Assembly: GCA_949126835.1 (NCBI GenBank)
Contig: OX421495.1
Span: forward strand, 31,553,320-31,617,319
Direction of reading: 5' to 3'
Length of the DNA stretch: 64,000 bases
DNA from: Anisus vortex
Taxonomy: Eukaryota; Mollusca; Gastropoda; Planorbidae
In this document: piece by piece, positions 1 to 9,413 of the stretch
Layout of the letters: every line of letters begins with the position of its first letter
Position numbering within the stretch: position 1 is the first letter of the stretch
The notes under the pieces: model-generated
Told to the model about the DNA's origin: nothing
What the model saw: only the letters and a program-made list of their open reading frames with translations
Database searches by the model: none
Program-made: the position numbers and the translations under genes

Positions 1-482
1 CAATTGATTTCAACCTCGACGGCCAGTTCTAGTCTTTTAGAATTATACAAAAGATACAATATTAGTTATGAGGAATCCGTTTTTAACATCAAAAGTGAAC
101 AGGCGATCATTAATACTCAAGTGTTAGTCGCGTGACGTTAAATTTGTATTTGTTTACAAAATAAATGAGTCAAGAGTTGCGTTTTCTTGGTTATTAAAAA
201 ACAAAATGCGTAAATTCATAAAAACGAATAACAAAAATTCTTTTGCATTAAGCACAAAGTTTGATATTTTAAAAAGGTGATTATTCCCTTCTGACTTTCA
301 CAATACATTGTTTTGCTTTGTAAACATCTATTGGAAATGAAATGAATTTTAATCCCCAACAAATTTGAGTACAACCAGTAAAGTAGCACACAGACATTGT
401 TTCGAATAAAATGATTGAATAAGAACGGAAATGTTTTTGCACGTGACCTTTTATGCATGCATACACGTTAAGACTTGTCCAT
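1..482 (+). repeat. 3' internal segment of an LTR element (copy without its LTR)
   Basis: This segment aligns colinearly with 62709-63198 with few differences (by eye above 90 percent identity). The other copy sits directly upstream of a polypurine tract and LTR. Here the match stops after the shared word CTTGTCCAT, exactly where the polypurine tract would begin, so the LTR is missing. No reading frame is convincing; short frames on both strands are not supported by any motif. The element continues to the left of the window. Confidence 0.8.
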
Positions 483-1971
483 AGATTTCAGGTCTAAAAA
501 TGTTTTTTCTTAAAACAAAAAGAAGCTCTAAACGTTATTTTTGTAACAATTCCCTTCCTATGTTCTTAGTTTAAGGTTTCCATGTGTTTTTACGGTCTAA
601 AATAAAAAAAAACAACTATAATAACATTTTTAAAAAAACAACGCCTGTAGTAAAATACTAGGCCTATATGGAAAGAAGAAACACAAATCTGTGTGCCCCC
701 AAAAGAAATATATGTAAGTGAGTCTCAAGGCCAAGCCCCTATTCCGGGGTCAAAGTAAAAAGGTCTATATATTATACAGGTACACTGTTTTAGTATACAC
801 TTTTTTTATACAATACACATGTTTACGAATGTTTTATTAAATATATTTATGATTTGCTTATATAGGCCTACCCAAGTAAGATATATTAGAATATGTTAAA
901 AATGTAAATTTGAAATCTGGTAGACTAGAAAAGATGTATTCAATTTATTTGTATTTTCCTTATAACAATAGTTAGACGTGTAACATAGGCTTACTGTTAG
1001 TTTGATTGAGGGGGAGGGAAAATTAAATGCCTAACTGGAGGCCGAAACTTATATCGACTTTTGGTAATCAGCCAAATATCTATTATTACCTTCAAAATTC
1101 AGCCTGCAATGGTAGTGCGGCATCTATATCTCAACTTATTTTAATAATTCAATTTAGTTAAACTGTTGCGAGTTAATCTGTTGGAAGTAGAAAATTGAAG
1201 TTAATAATAATAATAAAGGGATTATGTATAATCACCACAAAGAATGTCGAACAGTGTGGGTATACTGTTCAGTTTTAATAAATAGTTTGTTTTGCAATTT
1301 CGGTTTATCTTTCGGTTTCGGTCGAAGGTGTAGTTAAACTTAAGTTTTTAGGCTTCGGTCGAAAGTCAATTTATAACTACATCTAACGTATATTTTAATC
1401 TTTTCATTTGCAGTTTTTTAAATGGATAACATCATTACATCTCTTGCCATATTTCTGTCGGACTTTAAACTGACATATTTAGCCTACACTTTAAATTTGA
1501 TAAAGGTTGAAAATAATATTTGGCTATTTATTTAAATAAATGTTTTACGTTAAATATGTGAAGTAATAAAAAAAAACTATACAGTTTTTGTGAACTAATA
1601 CTAAATAATTAAAGGCGAAAAATTATTTATTTTTTTGTTTGAATGTGAACTAGCACTGAAATGAATAAAGTCATTTTCGGAATAAAAGATTTCCGCATTA
1701 ACCTATATAGAAGCACACAAAAAAATGTAGCAGACAACAAGTAAATAATTATTTTGAAGGTTTTTTTTTTCTGCAGTATGTGGGGAGTTTGAAATAACCT
1801 TAAGGCTAAAGGCTGTTGGTTTTTACGGCAGATTTGCGGTGCTGTCCCAGATAGAGAACAATCAACAGAATACGGATAGGGTAAGTAAACTCTACAATTT
1901 GGCCCTATATTTTAAGATGTTTCAATAAGTTTTACTTTTATTGAGCTTTCTTCAAAAGCAAGTATTAAAAG
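483..1971. other. non-coding AT-rich DNA with a dispersed repeat fragment
   Basis: No gene is seen. About 790-1030 is a copy of a dispersed repeat found again near 50880-51090, 53700-53890 and, more diverged, 54175-54320; shared words include TTTGCTTATATAGGCCTACC and GAAATCTGGTAAACTAG-like text. About 1385-1450 matches another part of the same family (TTTTCATTTGCAGT, near 53930). The rest is low-complexity AT-rich sequence. Confidence 0.6.
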
Positions 1972-2124
1972 CAGGGCTGTGGAGTCGGTAGATAAATGTT
2001 CCGACTCCAACTCCGACTCTCCTCAGTTTTGTGTACTTCCGACTCCAACTCCGACTCCGACTCCAGGTACCAAAATTTCCTCCGACTCCGACTCTTCGAC
2101 TCCGACTCCGACTCCACAGCCCTG
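1972..2124. mobile_element. 153-bp hAT-type MITE made of GACTCC repeats
   Basis: The ends are perfect inverted repeats, CAGGGCTGTGGAGTCGG at the left and its reverse complement at the right. The element is flanked by the perfect 8-bp duplication ATTAAAAG (1964-1971 and 2125-2132). CAG...CTG ends with an 8-bp duplication are the hAT signature. The interior is a degenerate array of GACTCC words, which explains Asp/Ser-rich and Glu/Val-rich frames on the two strands; these are not genes. Having no coding capacity, it would have depended on a transposase from elsewhere. Confidence 0.93.
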
Positions 2125-2393
2125 ATTAAAAGTATAAACTATCAACGCAAAGTAGGCTACATTGGTGTCGAATATAATAATACAATTATACATTTCTAAT
2201 TTAGAAATGCAAACCAATAAAAACCCCGCTTATGCGAGAACAAACGCATACAAGTAATTATATTTGGGCACGGAATGGGTTTCCTTAACAAATCAGGAAA
2301 ACAAGAAACTTATAATTTAAAGCACAAATAAATAATCAAGACAAAGTTCAGACAACAGGGGAGATCCTTTCACCTACCCATTGTTCTATCCTG

Positions 2394-3011
2394 ATGCTTG
2401 CGCAGTACAGAATTGCATTTCGACCAGGGCTCACCAAACATCTACTATTACAAGCAGACATTGATGACCTCGATCTGCGCCAAACACAAATTAATGCACT
2501 TCATTTTGGCGGTAGACTTTTTCAACAGTACCTGGTTGATACTTACATTAGAGTGGAACGTGACCGCATTCAGTGGATCAAGTTCAACCAGAACTTTCTA
2601 GGTGACAAGTACACTGGGGTCAATCATTGTTTAGAAGAACTGTCGAAGAAAAAAGATGCATTCATTGGTGAGACCATCATTTTGCCATCTTCATTCCCTG
2701 GCTCAACAAGATTTTATGCAGAGCATTTTGAAGATGCCATGGCTATTGTAAGAAGATTTGGATCTCCAGACTTCTTCATTTCCATGTCATGCAATCCTGA
2801 TTGGCCAGAGATTCAAAAAGCAAAACGAATAGTTTTCGAAGACGGATTAGCCCTAGAGCAGCTAACACAAGACCGACCTGATCTCGTCGCCAGGGTAGCT
2901 AAACTGAAATTTGACAGCATTGTCACAGATTTGTATAAAAATAAAATTTTTGGTAAAGTTGCTGCCTACGTATTCAGAAGCGCGGCCTCCCACATATGCA
3001 TCTTTTGTTAA
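2394..3011 (+). pseudogene. Helitron Rep N-terminal domain, broken
   Basis: This 205-codon open stretch carries the Helitron_like_N signature: NALHFGGRLFQQYLVDTYIRVE-type text around residues 35-55, then a tract ending in GSPDFFISMSCNPDWPEI near residue 135. In intact elements this part precedes the HUH nuclease of the rolling-circle Rep protein that nicks DNA. The upstream coding continues in another frame (from 2351), and the downstream HUH motif lies in another frame too, so the ATG at 2394 is only the first Met of an open stretch and not a true start. The last residues after about 2975 are frameshifted nonsense. Confidence 0.88.
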
Positions 3012-3229
3012 TAATGAGTCCAGAAGACCAGATGCATAATCCAGATGAAATTTATGATCTCATCTCAGCAGAAATTCCAGACAGTCAAGATCCTGAATTG
3101 ACAGAACTGGTCTTCAAGTGGATGATGCATAATCCTTGTGGTCAGCTCAACCCTAATGCCTCATGCATGGTCAACAAAAATGGACACATGAAATGTCGTT
3201 TTGATTTTCCAAAATCTTTCAAGATGTGA
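2975..3229 (+). pseudogene. Helitron Rep HUH-motif segment, frameshifted
   Basis: Codons 2981-3001 read R-G-L-P-H-M-H. The HMH is the metal-binding HUH motif of rolling-circle Rep nucleases and is followed by LLLIM, as in animal Helitrons. This lies in a different frame from the preceding domain, so a frameshift falls just upstream. The stretch continues through a Cys/His-containing part (NPNASCMVNKNGHMKCRFDFPK) to a stop at 3227-3229. The catalytic histidines survive although the gene is broken. Confidence 0.85.
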
Positions 3230-3255
3230 CATCTCTTGTAGACGATTAGCGGCCA

Positions 3256-3591
3256 ATGTTACGGCGCCGGTATGATCCCAAGTTGGACCAGAGCAGCTCC
3301 GACTTTTCACATGAACATGCCGTGTATCGCAAGGACATAAATGGAAGTAGGGTGACAAGAGATAATCGTCACGTAGCTCCATACAACCCTTATTTACTGA
3401 AGCGCTACAATTGTCACATTAATGTGGAAAATGTTGGAAGCTTTCGTGCAGTAAAATATCTGTACAAGTATATCTATAAGGGACATGATTGTGCTTCCAT
3501 TAAAACTGTAGAAAATGAAAACAGGCTCATGTACAATGAAGCTGACACATACGTTGAAGGTCAATGCATTGGTCCGCCTGAAGCATGCTGA
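3256..3591 (+). pseudogene. Helitron Rep two-tyrosine (Y2) segment
   Basis: This segment holds the typical NPYLLKRYNCHINVE text followed by KYLYKYIYKGHD (about 3453-3491). That motif carries the paired tyrosines used by Helitron Rep to form covalent DNA-protein intermediates. It begins after a stop at 3227-3229 with a short frame slip and ends at a TGA replacing the codon after EAC, so the neighbouring segments cannot be translated as one protein. It is in the normal order between the HUH motif and the linker. Confidence 0.85.
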
Positions 3592-3594
3592 CGA

Positions 3595-4341
3595 TTGTTT
3601 GCTAACGAAATCCAAAAAATGAGCCACGTTGTACAACGCTTGGACATCCATCTCCCTGGCGAGTACAGAACAGGAAATATTGACCAGGCTCTGGAAGACT
3701 TGGCAGACATTGGGCAAAAAGGGTCAACGCTAGAAGCTCATTTTCAAACAAACAGAGAACTGAAAGAAAAATTTGAAAATAGTTGCCTAAATGGTGGGGA
3801 AGCAGATGCCCTTTATCGACACTACTGGCAAATTCCAGAACACTTCAAATGGATGGGAACCTCAAGTGAATGGGTAAGCAGGATCCGTCGAGTAAATGTT
3901 ATTGGCCGCATCCACAATTTCAATTTTGTAGCACAGCCTGAACTTTACCATTTAAGATTGCTGCTGTATCATGTTAACGATGCTACCAGTTTTGATGATC
4001 TGCTTTTGGTCAATGGCATCAGGCATTCTACCTACAAACAAGCTTGCCTAGCTCGAGGACTAGCCTACGATGACCAACAGTGGATAGATGGTCTGCGAGA
4101 ATCTGCCATGCCAAAGGCTCCCAGTGCAATGAAAACTCTTTTCTCTCAGATTATGATCCTTGGTTCTCCGGAGAATCCGAAACGACTGTGTGAAATGTTT
4201 AGAGAAGACTTGGCAGAAGACTTCATCCGAGAAGCAAAACGCTCAGGTGGAACAGTTGAAGAAGCCACCCAGCGTTCTTATCGTGTTATCGCCTACAAAT
4301 TGAACACTGAAGCAACCGAAGGAAGAAATTTTCGTTACTAG
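3595..4341 (+). pseudogene. Helitron linker between Rep and helicase
   Basis: A 248-residue open stretch (HVVQRLDIHLPGEY near the start, then DALYRHYWQIPEHFKW and RRVNVIGRI) matches the region that links Rep to the helicase in animal Helitron proteins. It is the longest intact piece here. The reading continues past its TAG for some 150 bases in recognisable form (acidic residues, DEYENDPNQQF) before a further stop near 4486. No separate enzymatic motif is visible. Confidence 0.8.
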
Positions 4342-4344
4342 GTG

Positions 4345-5740
4345 CAACGGTTCGGTATGGACGATACCGATGAGTACGAAAACGATCCGAACCAGCAGTT
4401 TTTTAACGTTGATGAGTTTTCTGCCGTTGGAGAAGAAATGTATGAGCTACTGAAAGGAAAACAACTAGAAATAGTTGACGCAATTTAGAGCTCAGTAGTA
4501 AAGGCAAATCGTGGACCAAAATGCTTTTTCTTTGATGGACCCGGAGGCACTGGAAAGACTTTTATATACAAGACCCTCTTTTACATTCTTAGAGGCAGAG
4601 GTTACAATGCCAAATGCATGGCTTTCACTGGCATTGCATAAATTCTGATGCCCGAAGGACAAACATCGCACAAGGTATTTGGACTCAGTGTGCGACTCAC
4701 CCCAGAGTGTATCTCTAACATAAGACCTGGATCGATGAAAGCTTCTCAACTTGCAAAAGTTGATATTTTTCATATGGATGAAGCGCCCATGCTACCTAAA
4801 TATGGTCTGCACAATAAAGATCAGCTTTTACGCGCCATTGGAAACTCCCCTCTGCCTTTTGGGGGAAAAGTTGTTGTCTTGGGAGGTGATTTCCGACAGT
4901 GTCTTCCTGTTCAGCCCCGTGCTAACCGGAGTGAACTTCTCGATCTTTCAATAAAACGGAGTAACGTTTGGCCTGACTTTAAAATGTTTTCATTGAAAGC
5001 GAACATGCGAGTGTATCTGTGGGAGACTGAGTTTGCCGAGTTTCTGCTAAAGCTTGGGGATGGCGAGCTACCACAGAATGCGCTGAACGAAATCAGCATA
5101 CCAAGAGAAAACATATCCAATGGCAACCTTATTGATGAAACAGCCTAGCAACACAAAATTACGAGGCTATGAAAGAGAGGGCGATACTGCCGCCCTTGAA
5201 CAAAGACGTAAACATTATGAAGATCAAGCAGAAAGAGCTCTGAAATTTACGACCGAATTTTTAAATTCGATAGACATTGCAGATTTGCCCCCACATGAGC
5301 TAAAGTTAAAGAAAAATACCATCATTATGCTGATGAGAAACTTGGACACATCAGAAGGACTTTGTAATGGAACACGTTTGGCTGTAACTGAGCTTTGTAA
5401 CAATGTCATAAAAGCTCAAATCATTACAGGCGAGCATTCTGGCAGAGATGTGCACATTCCCAGAATCACCCTTGATTCCATCAAAAGCGAATTGGGAAGC
5501 AAAATGCAGCGTCACCAGTTCCCTGTGACACCAGCATTTGCCATGACTGTCCACAAGTCCCAGGGCCAAACATTTCAGTTTGTTGGATCGACCTCAGGCT
5601 GCCAGTGTTTATGCACGGAACGCTGTATGTGGCATTCTCCAGGGTTAAACGCCAACGCCAGCTGAAGGCTCTTCTTCCGCCAGACAACAACAGTCATACC
5701 CGAAATGTTGTTTGGAAGGAGATATTAAATCAGGATACAC
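4345..5740 (+). pseudogene. Helitron PIF1-type helicase, broken
   Basis: The ATP-binding Walker A, GPGGTGKT, lies at 4537-4560 but is separated from the rest by a TAA at 4639-4641 inside the FTGIA motif. Downstream come SHKVFGL, the Walker B-like DEAP (about 4779) and GGDFRQ (about 4886), in an open stretch to 5148. A deletion or frameshift near 5146-5150 removes expected helicase sequence. The frame resumes with YEREGDTAALEQRRK and ends with the PIF1 motif AFAMTVHKSQGQTF (about 5535-5576). A last frame slip puts LYVAFSRVKRQRQLKALLPP at 5622-5690. PIF1-type helicases unwind DNA during Helitron rolling-circle transposition. Confidence 0.88.
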
Positions 5741-5890
5741 AAGGTAGGTTTATAAGTTATATTTTTTTTTACTAATTATGCATGTATGGTATACCTACCA
5801 ATGTTATCATGGGTGTTGTGATAAATAATTTCTAGAGTTAGTCCATTACAATAACAACATAATAAAAATTGTGTAACTTTCAAGAGCATT

Positions 5891-6104
5891 TTTTTTAGTC
5901 CCTCAACCTTAGCGGTCGTTGGGGGGAGATAATGGAAACCCAGTGTCCATTAGTCCTCTCTTGGGCTTGGTAGACTTGGCGGCGCCCAACTCCTCTCCAA
6001 GTCGGCTGTGGATTTATAGCTGTCTGCACCGAGGGTCGAACCCCTGATACGGCGCTTGGGAGTCGAGCTCGCTGTCGACTTTGCTAACCAGCCGCCAAAT
6101 ATCT
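5891..6104 (-). mobile_element. tRNA-derived SINE, minus strand
   Basis: Read on the minus strand, the 5' part has a pol III A-box-like TGGTTAGCAAAGTCG followed about 30 bases later by a B-box GGGGTTCGACCC. After this comes a roughly 130-base body ending in GGGACT plus an A run. The 8-bp word AGAGCATT flanks it at 5883-5890 and 6105-6112 and fits a target-site duplication. The A and B boxes are internal promoters for RNA polymerase III. It is inserted in otherwise featureless AT-rich DNA downstream of the Helitron. Confidence 0.8.
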
Positions 6105-6112
6105 AGAGCATT

Positions 6113-7199
6113 ATATCCATTTAAATTTCAAAAAATACATCTTCCGAGAATGCATATATTGGCTGGAAATATAAAAAAGTACTGGGTATTTGATTTCTTT
6201 AGAATTCAACATTGGGTAATTACATATGCAAAATTATAAATCAATACCCAAGTCCATAGTTGATGAAGAAATAAAGCAATGAAATAAGACTAAAAGTATA
6301 TTTGGTATATTTTAGCATGTGATTGGGTGCCTGAACTTGTTAGGAAAACGAACAGCTATTGTTTTTATTTCAGACATTTATCAAATAGCAAGGCAAAAAA
6401 AAATAGTCTTAAATGAAATAAAATGCTATTAATTTTATTCTGTAAATTTCTTATACATATTATCCTATATGATAACATTATATTCAATAAAGTGTTGGTA
6501 GAACAATTGTTATAATTATACATTAAAAAATTTATTTTTTATTTCAAGATTCAGCTGTGGACTAGACCTACACTTTAAAGACCTGTGTACTTCCATCTGT
6601 GTAAGAATGACACTTTTGCTGGTTCTCGAAAATTGTGAAAAGGAGCCGTGACAAGGCCAGTGGAATAGAATTATTAAGGATCTTCAATAACACTTAGTAA
6701 GGCACATAGTTACCTGAAAATCATAATTATCCTATGTTGCACAACCAAACTCTAAGACAGTTACTTTGTTAAATGAAAACACTTCTATTAAAAATAAAAT
6801 GTTTAACTTCGGTGTTACATAAACACTTAAATACATGTATGTTGACTGATTATCACATGGCCTAGGATTGTGTAATGATAATGCATTTACTTAAAAACAA
6901 TATGAAATGTATTTTTCATTACATATATGTGTCTGTGCATATGTATTTCCTTTAAAATTATTTCAAATAATGTGTAAAGCTTCTAAACTTTTTTCTGTGG
7001 GTTTACAATTTCTTTTTATGTATTGCATATATAGATGTTTCAACATGCATTTATTGACATTTGTGTTCAGTTTTATGTTGAAAAGTTTTCCTCTCATATA
7101 ATTTTAAAGACTGTAGTTTTTCATATTGATGTCCATACAGTATACATAGTGTTTTTATTTTTTTGAGAAAGTTGGTGGTATTTTAATGATGAACATTTT
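6113..7199. other. no recognisable feature
   Basis: AT-rich DNA in which I see no gene, no clear repeat and no element ends. Frames of 60-70 codons here are rich in Phe, Leu and Ile as expected by chance in AT-rich sequence. Confidence 0.5.
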
Positions 7200-7928
7200 A
7201 CTTGTTGTCACTTAGCTAATGTGCCAAAAGCAATAATGGCTTGTCCAGGCAACCCATTCCATGTATGAATGCCAGTCGGGAAGAAAGAACACTTATATGC
7301 ATTTGTTCTCGCATAGGGGACAAGGAAAGTGTTTTTGTCTTTATGTTTATCTGAGCTTTGCAACAAGTTGTTATTGGGTTGTATTTCTAAATTAGAGTTT
7401 AATGCCTTGTGTATTATTACTACTTTACTCTTTGCCCTTCTGTCCTCAAGGGTTTCTAAGTTTAGTGATTTGACTAATGGTGTTACTCTTGTTAATTGGG
7501 AATATTCACTGGTTATGAACCTTGCAGCTCTTCTTTGGATTTGTTCTAATTTTTTAATATTTTCTTTAGTTAATGGGTCCCATACAGGTGCTGCATATTC
7601 TAGTATAGGTCTAACTAATGTGAGATAGTATTTTAGTTTTATATTCTTATTACATTTGTAAAAGTTCCTTTTTATGAATCCTAATGTTTTGTTAGATTTT
7701 TTTAATTACTTCATCAATATGAGGGTTCCAAGATAACTTGTCATTTATTATCACTTCTAGATACTTAGTATTGTTAGTTTCAGTTAGTTCTTTACCATGA
7801 ATGAAGTAGTTTGCTAATATTTGTTTCTTTTTCTTTGATACCCTTTTTAGTTGGCATTTTTTTGGGTGAAAAGACATACTCCAGTTGCATTCCCATTTTT
7901 GTAGTTTATCTAGGTCTTTTTGTTGAAG
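7200..7928 (-). pseudogene. LINE reverse transcriptase thumb and C-terminus, broken
   Basis: This continues the decayed LINE after a frameshift. A 61-codon stretch (7877-7692) contains MSFHPKKCQ, then NTKYLEVIINDKLSWNPHI, the LINE version of the K(Y)LGV motif (here LEV) followed by the SWNPHID thumb text. Downstream there are many stops, but fragments such as CSTCMGPIN and FFPTGIHTWNGLPG remain readable to about 7220. No RNase H is seen for this element. Confidence 0.8.
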
Positions 7929-8375
7929 TTAACTATCTTTTCCTGTCTTTATTGTTCTATAAAATATGCAATAATCTGCAAATAATCTTTCTTTTGTTCC
8001 TGTGTTGATGCAATTTGGCAGATCGTTAATATAAATTAGAAATAGTAGGGGTCCTAGAACACTTCCTTGTGGAACTCCTGATTTTATAGTTATTGGTGAT
8101 GACTTAGAGCCATTTATTACCACAGTTTGTTCTCTGCCTATAAGAAAGTCCTGAGTCCACTGATGTACAGGACCAGAGATGCCAAAATATTTACGTTTTT
8201 TTAGTAGACTAGAATGATGAACTTTATCAAATGCTTTGGAAAAGTCTAGTAATATAGCATCAATTTGGTTGTTATTATCTAATCGTTTAGACAAGTCGTC
8301 TATTAGGCCAATTAATTGAGTCTCATATGATCTATTTTTCCTAAAGCCATGTTGGTGTGGGCACAGTGCATTAAG
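7929..8375 (-). pseudogene. LINE reverse transcriptase palm/fingers, broken
   Basis: The conserved motifs run in order: [24 protein letters not shown], then [22 protein letters not shown], then FADYCIFY. In an active reverse transcriptase the last motif reads FADD; here the second metal-binding aspartate is a tyrosine (GAT to TAT), so the enzyme would be inactive even without the later frameshift. The open stretch ends near 7929 where the frame shifts. Confidence 0.9.
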
Positions 8376-8386
8376 TTTGTCTAGAT

Positions 8387-8951
8387 TTCTTCTTCTTCTT
8401 CTTCTTCTTTGTTCTCAAATGTTATGATAGGGAGGATTCAGACAACAAGTCCGATAGTTGTAATGAACTGCGCCATGGCGGTCAGTTGCTCTAGTCCACC
8501 GAACAGTTTGTCATTGAAGGTAGCCCCCAGGGGCCAAAAGGCTGACCGGGTAGAAAGATACAGAGGGCAGGTCTGAAGGACATGCTCCGCATTTTCGGGA
8601 GCTGTTTCGCAGGGGCACATTTCGCTTGCTCCAATCCGTAGTTTGCGGAACATATGTTGCTTTAGCCTGTTGTGACCAGTCCTTAGTCTGAAGATGATGT
8701 GTTGAAAATGGTGGGAGAGTTTGTAGTAAGCATCAATCTTTGGGTTGTTTTGTTGCAGCTCAGACCATCTTTCGGATTCATTCCTTTTGAGTATTGCCTT
8801 TATTTCTTCGGGGTGTAAAGATGGGTCTGTCTGGTTTTGTCTGCCTCCCGCTTTAGCTAAGGTGTCAGCAGTGTCATTTCCTTCATTTTGTATATGCCCA
8901 GGGATCCATTGGAGAACCAGTTCTTTAGTTATTTTGCTCAGTTTTAAAAGT
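8387..8951 (-). mobile_element. nested 5'-truncated LINE with RNase H and (GAA)n tail
   Basis: The insertion is flanked by the perfect 11-bp duplication TTTGTCTAGAT (8376-8386 and 8952-8962). On the minus strand it ends in a GAA-repeat tail (8387-8410 on the plus strand is TTC repeats). It begins abruptly inside coding sequence, the usual 5' truncation of LINE integration. It interrupts the older LINE at 7200-8978, giving a clear relative order of insertions. Confidence 0.93.
8438..8951 (-). CDS. partial LINE ORF2: RNase H domain and C-terminal Cys/His region
   Basis: A single frame is open from the truncation point at 8951 to a stop at 8438, about 170 residues without any break. It starts in an RNase H domain (WIPGHIQNEGNDTADTLAKAG, residues 15-35, including the conserved His, Asn and the late catalytic Asp) and ends with a Cys/His-rich tail (CPCET, then EHVLQTCPLY). 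RNase H would remove the RNA strand during target-primed reverse transcription. RNase H plus this tail points to the I group of LINEs. The missing 5' part makes it non-functional, but the intact frame suggests a fairly recent insertion. Confidence 0.88.
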
Positions 8952-8978
8952 TTTGTCTAGATGATTTACTATACTACT

Positions 8979-9050
8979 ATCATATCATATCATATCATAT
9001 ATATATATATATCATATCATATATCATATCATATCATATCATATCATATC
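8979..9050. repeat. (CATAT)n microsatellite at the left edge of the array
   Basis: A run of CATAT/ATATC pentamers with an internal TATATATATAT tract joins the older LINE to the first satellite unit. It replaces the upstream half of the TATATATAAATCTC tract seen at every internal unit junction, and so looks like a slippage product of that tract. The mirror-image microsatellite lies at the right edge of the array (49553-49646). Confidence 0.92.
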
Positions 9051-9209
9051 TCAAAAGGAATATGTATGTATGTGGCTGGCTGGCTGGCTGGCTGGGTATG
9101 TACATACCGCATAATCTTTTTAAATACTGGACATAAAAACGTGAAATTTGCTACAAATATTCTTTGCGTTACGGCGGTGAACACTGTCAAGGTTTTAAAA
9201 AAATTAAAA

Positions 9210-9233
9210 TGACCGCAGTGGTCAGTTTGGTCA
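9210..9233 (+). promoter_or_regulatory. conserved TGACC/TGGTCA half-site cluster (example in U1)
   Basis: TGACCGCAGTGGTCA, an imperfect palindrome, is followed after three bases by another TGGTCA. The cluster is present in almost every unit of both arms, one base changed in one unit (41330-41353). The spacing resembles nuclear-receptor half-site arrays (RGGTCA family), but the first base of the half-site is T, and no protein binding is shown. It may simply be conserved because the units are homogenised. Confidence 0.35.
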
Positions 9234-9358
9234 AAAAACGCGAATAAAACGACATATTTTGGGTTCATGTTAAAATTGCCGTTCCATCTTTTTATAGTTT
9301 TTCGATCGATCGCGCTAAAAAAATAAAAAAAAGGATGGCGTTGAGATTTTTTTCAGGA

Positions 9359-9413
9359 TGACGTCATCAAAGTTTGCGCAGAGATAGCTAGCCGGCTTTT
9401 CGTTATGACGTCA
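9359..9413. promoter_or_regulatory. paired CRE-like palindromes TGACGTCA (example in U1)
   Basis: Two perfect TGACGTCA palindromes (9359-9366 and 9406-9413) each sit in the longer word GACGTCATCAAANTTTGCG. Most units carry two or three such words, some reduced to GGCGTCATC. TGACGTCA is the consensus site of CREB/ATF proteins in animals. Repetition of the whole 20-base word shows these arose as an internal repeat; regulatory use is inferred only. Confidence 0.4.

Larger units (their letters stand above)
2351..5745 (+). mobile_element. decayed Helitron (Rep-helicase) coding region
   Basis: Read left to right, the fragments follow the order of a Helitron transposase: a Helitron-like N-terminal domain, the HUH and two-tyrosine nuclease motifs, a linker, then a PIF1-family helicase. 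Several frameshifts and in-frame stops break it, so it is dead as a protein gene. The earliest recognisable piece (words like FTYPLFYPD) begins near 2351 in a different frame from the next. The last piece (LYVAFSRVKRQ) ends near 5740. I could not place the 5'-TC and 3'-hairpin/CTRR termini, so the true element is probably longer than this span. Confidence 0.9.
7200..8978 (-). mobile_element. decayed LINE interrupted by a younger LINE
   Basis: On the minus strand this is the reverse transcriptase and C-terminal part of a non-LTR retrotransposon. Coding homology resumes on the far side of the nested insertion: codons at 8962-8978 continue into those below 8376, giving [20 protein letters not shown] across the gap. 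At 8979 it is cut off by the (CATAT)n edge of the satellite array, so its upstream part is lost. The text ends near 7200 with FFPTGIHTWNGLP-like residues typical of the C-terminus of Jockey/CR1-type LINEs. Confidence 0.85.

Noticed and set aside
1996..2217. Asp/Ser-rich and Val/Gly/Glu-rich frames
   Set aside because: They are translations of the GACTCC repeats of the hAT MITE.
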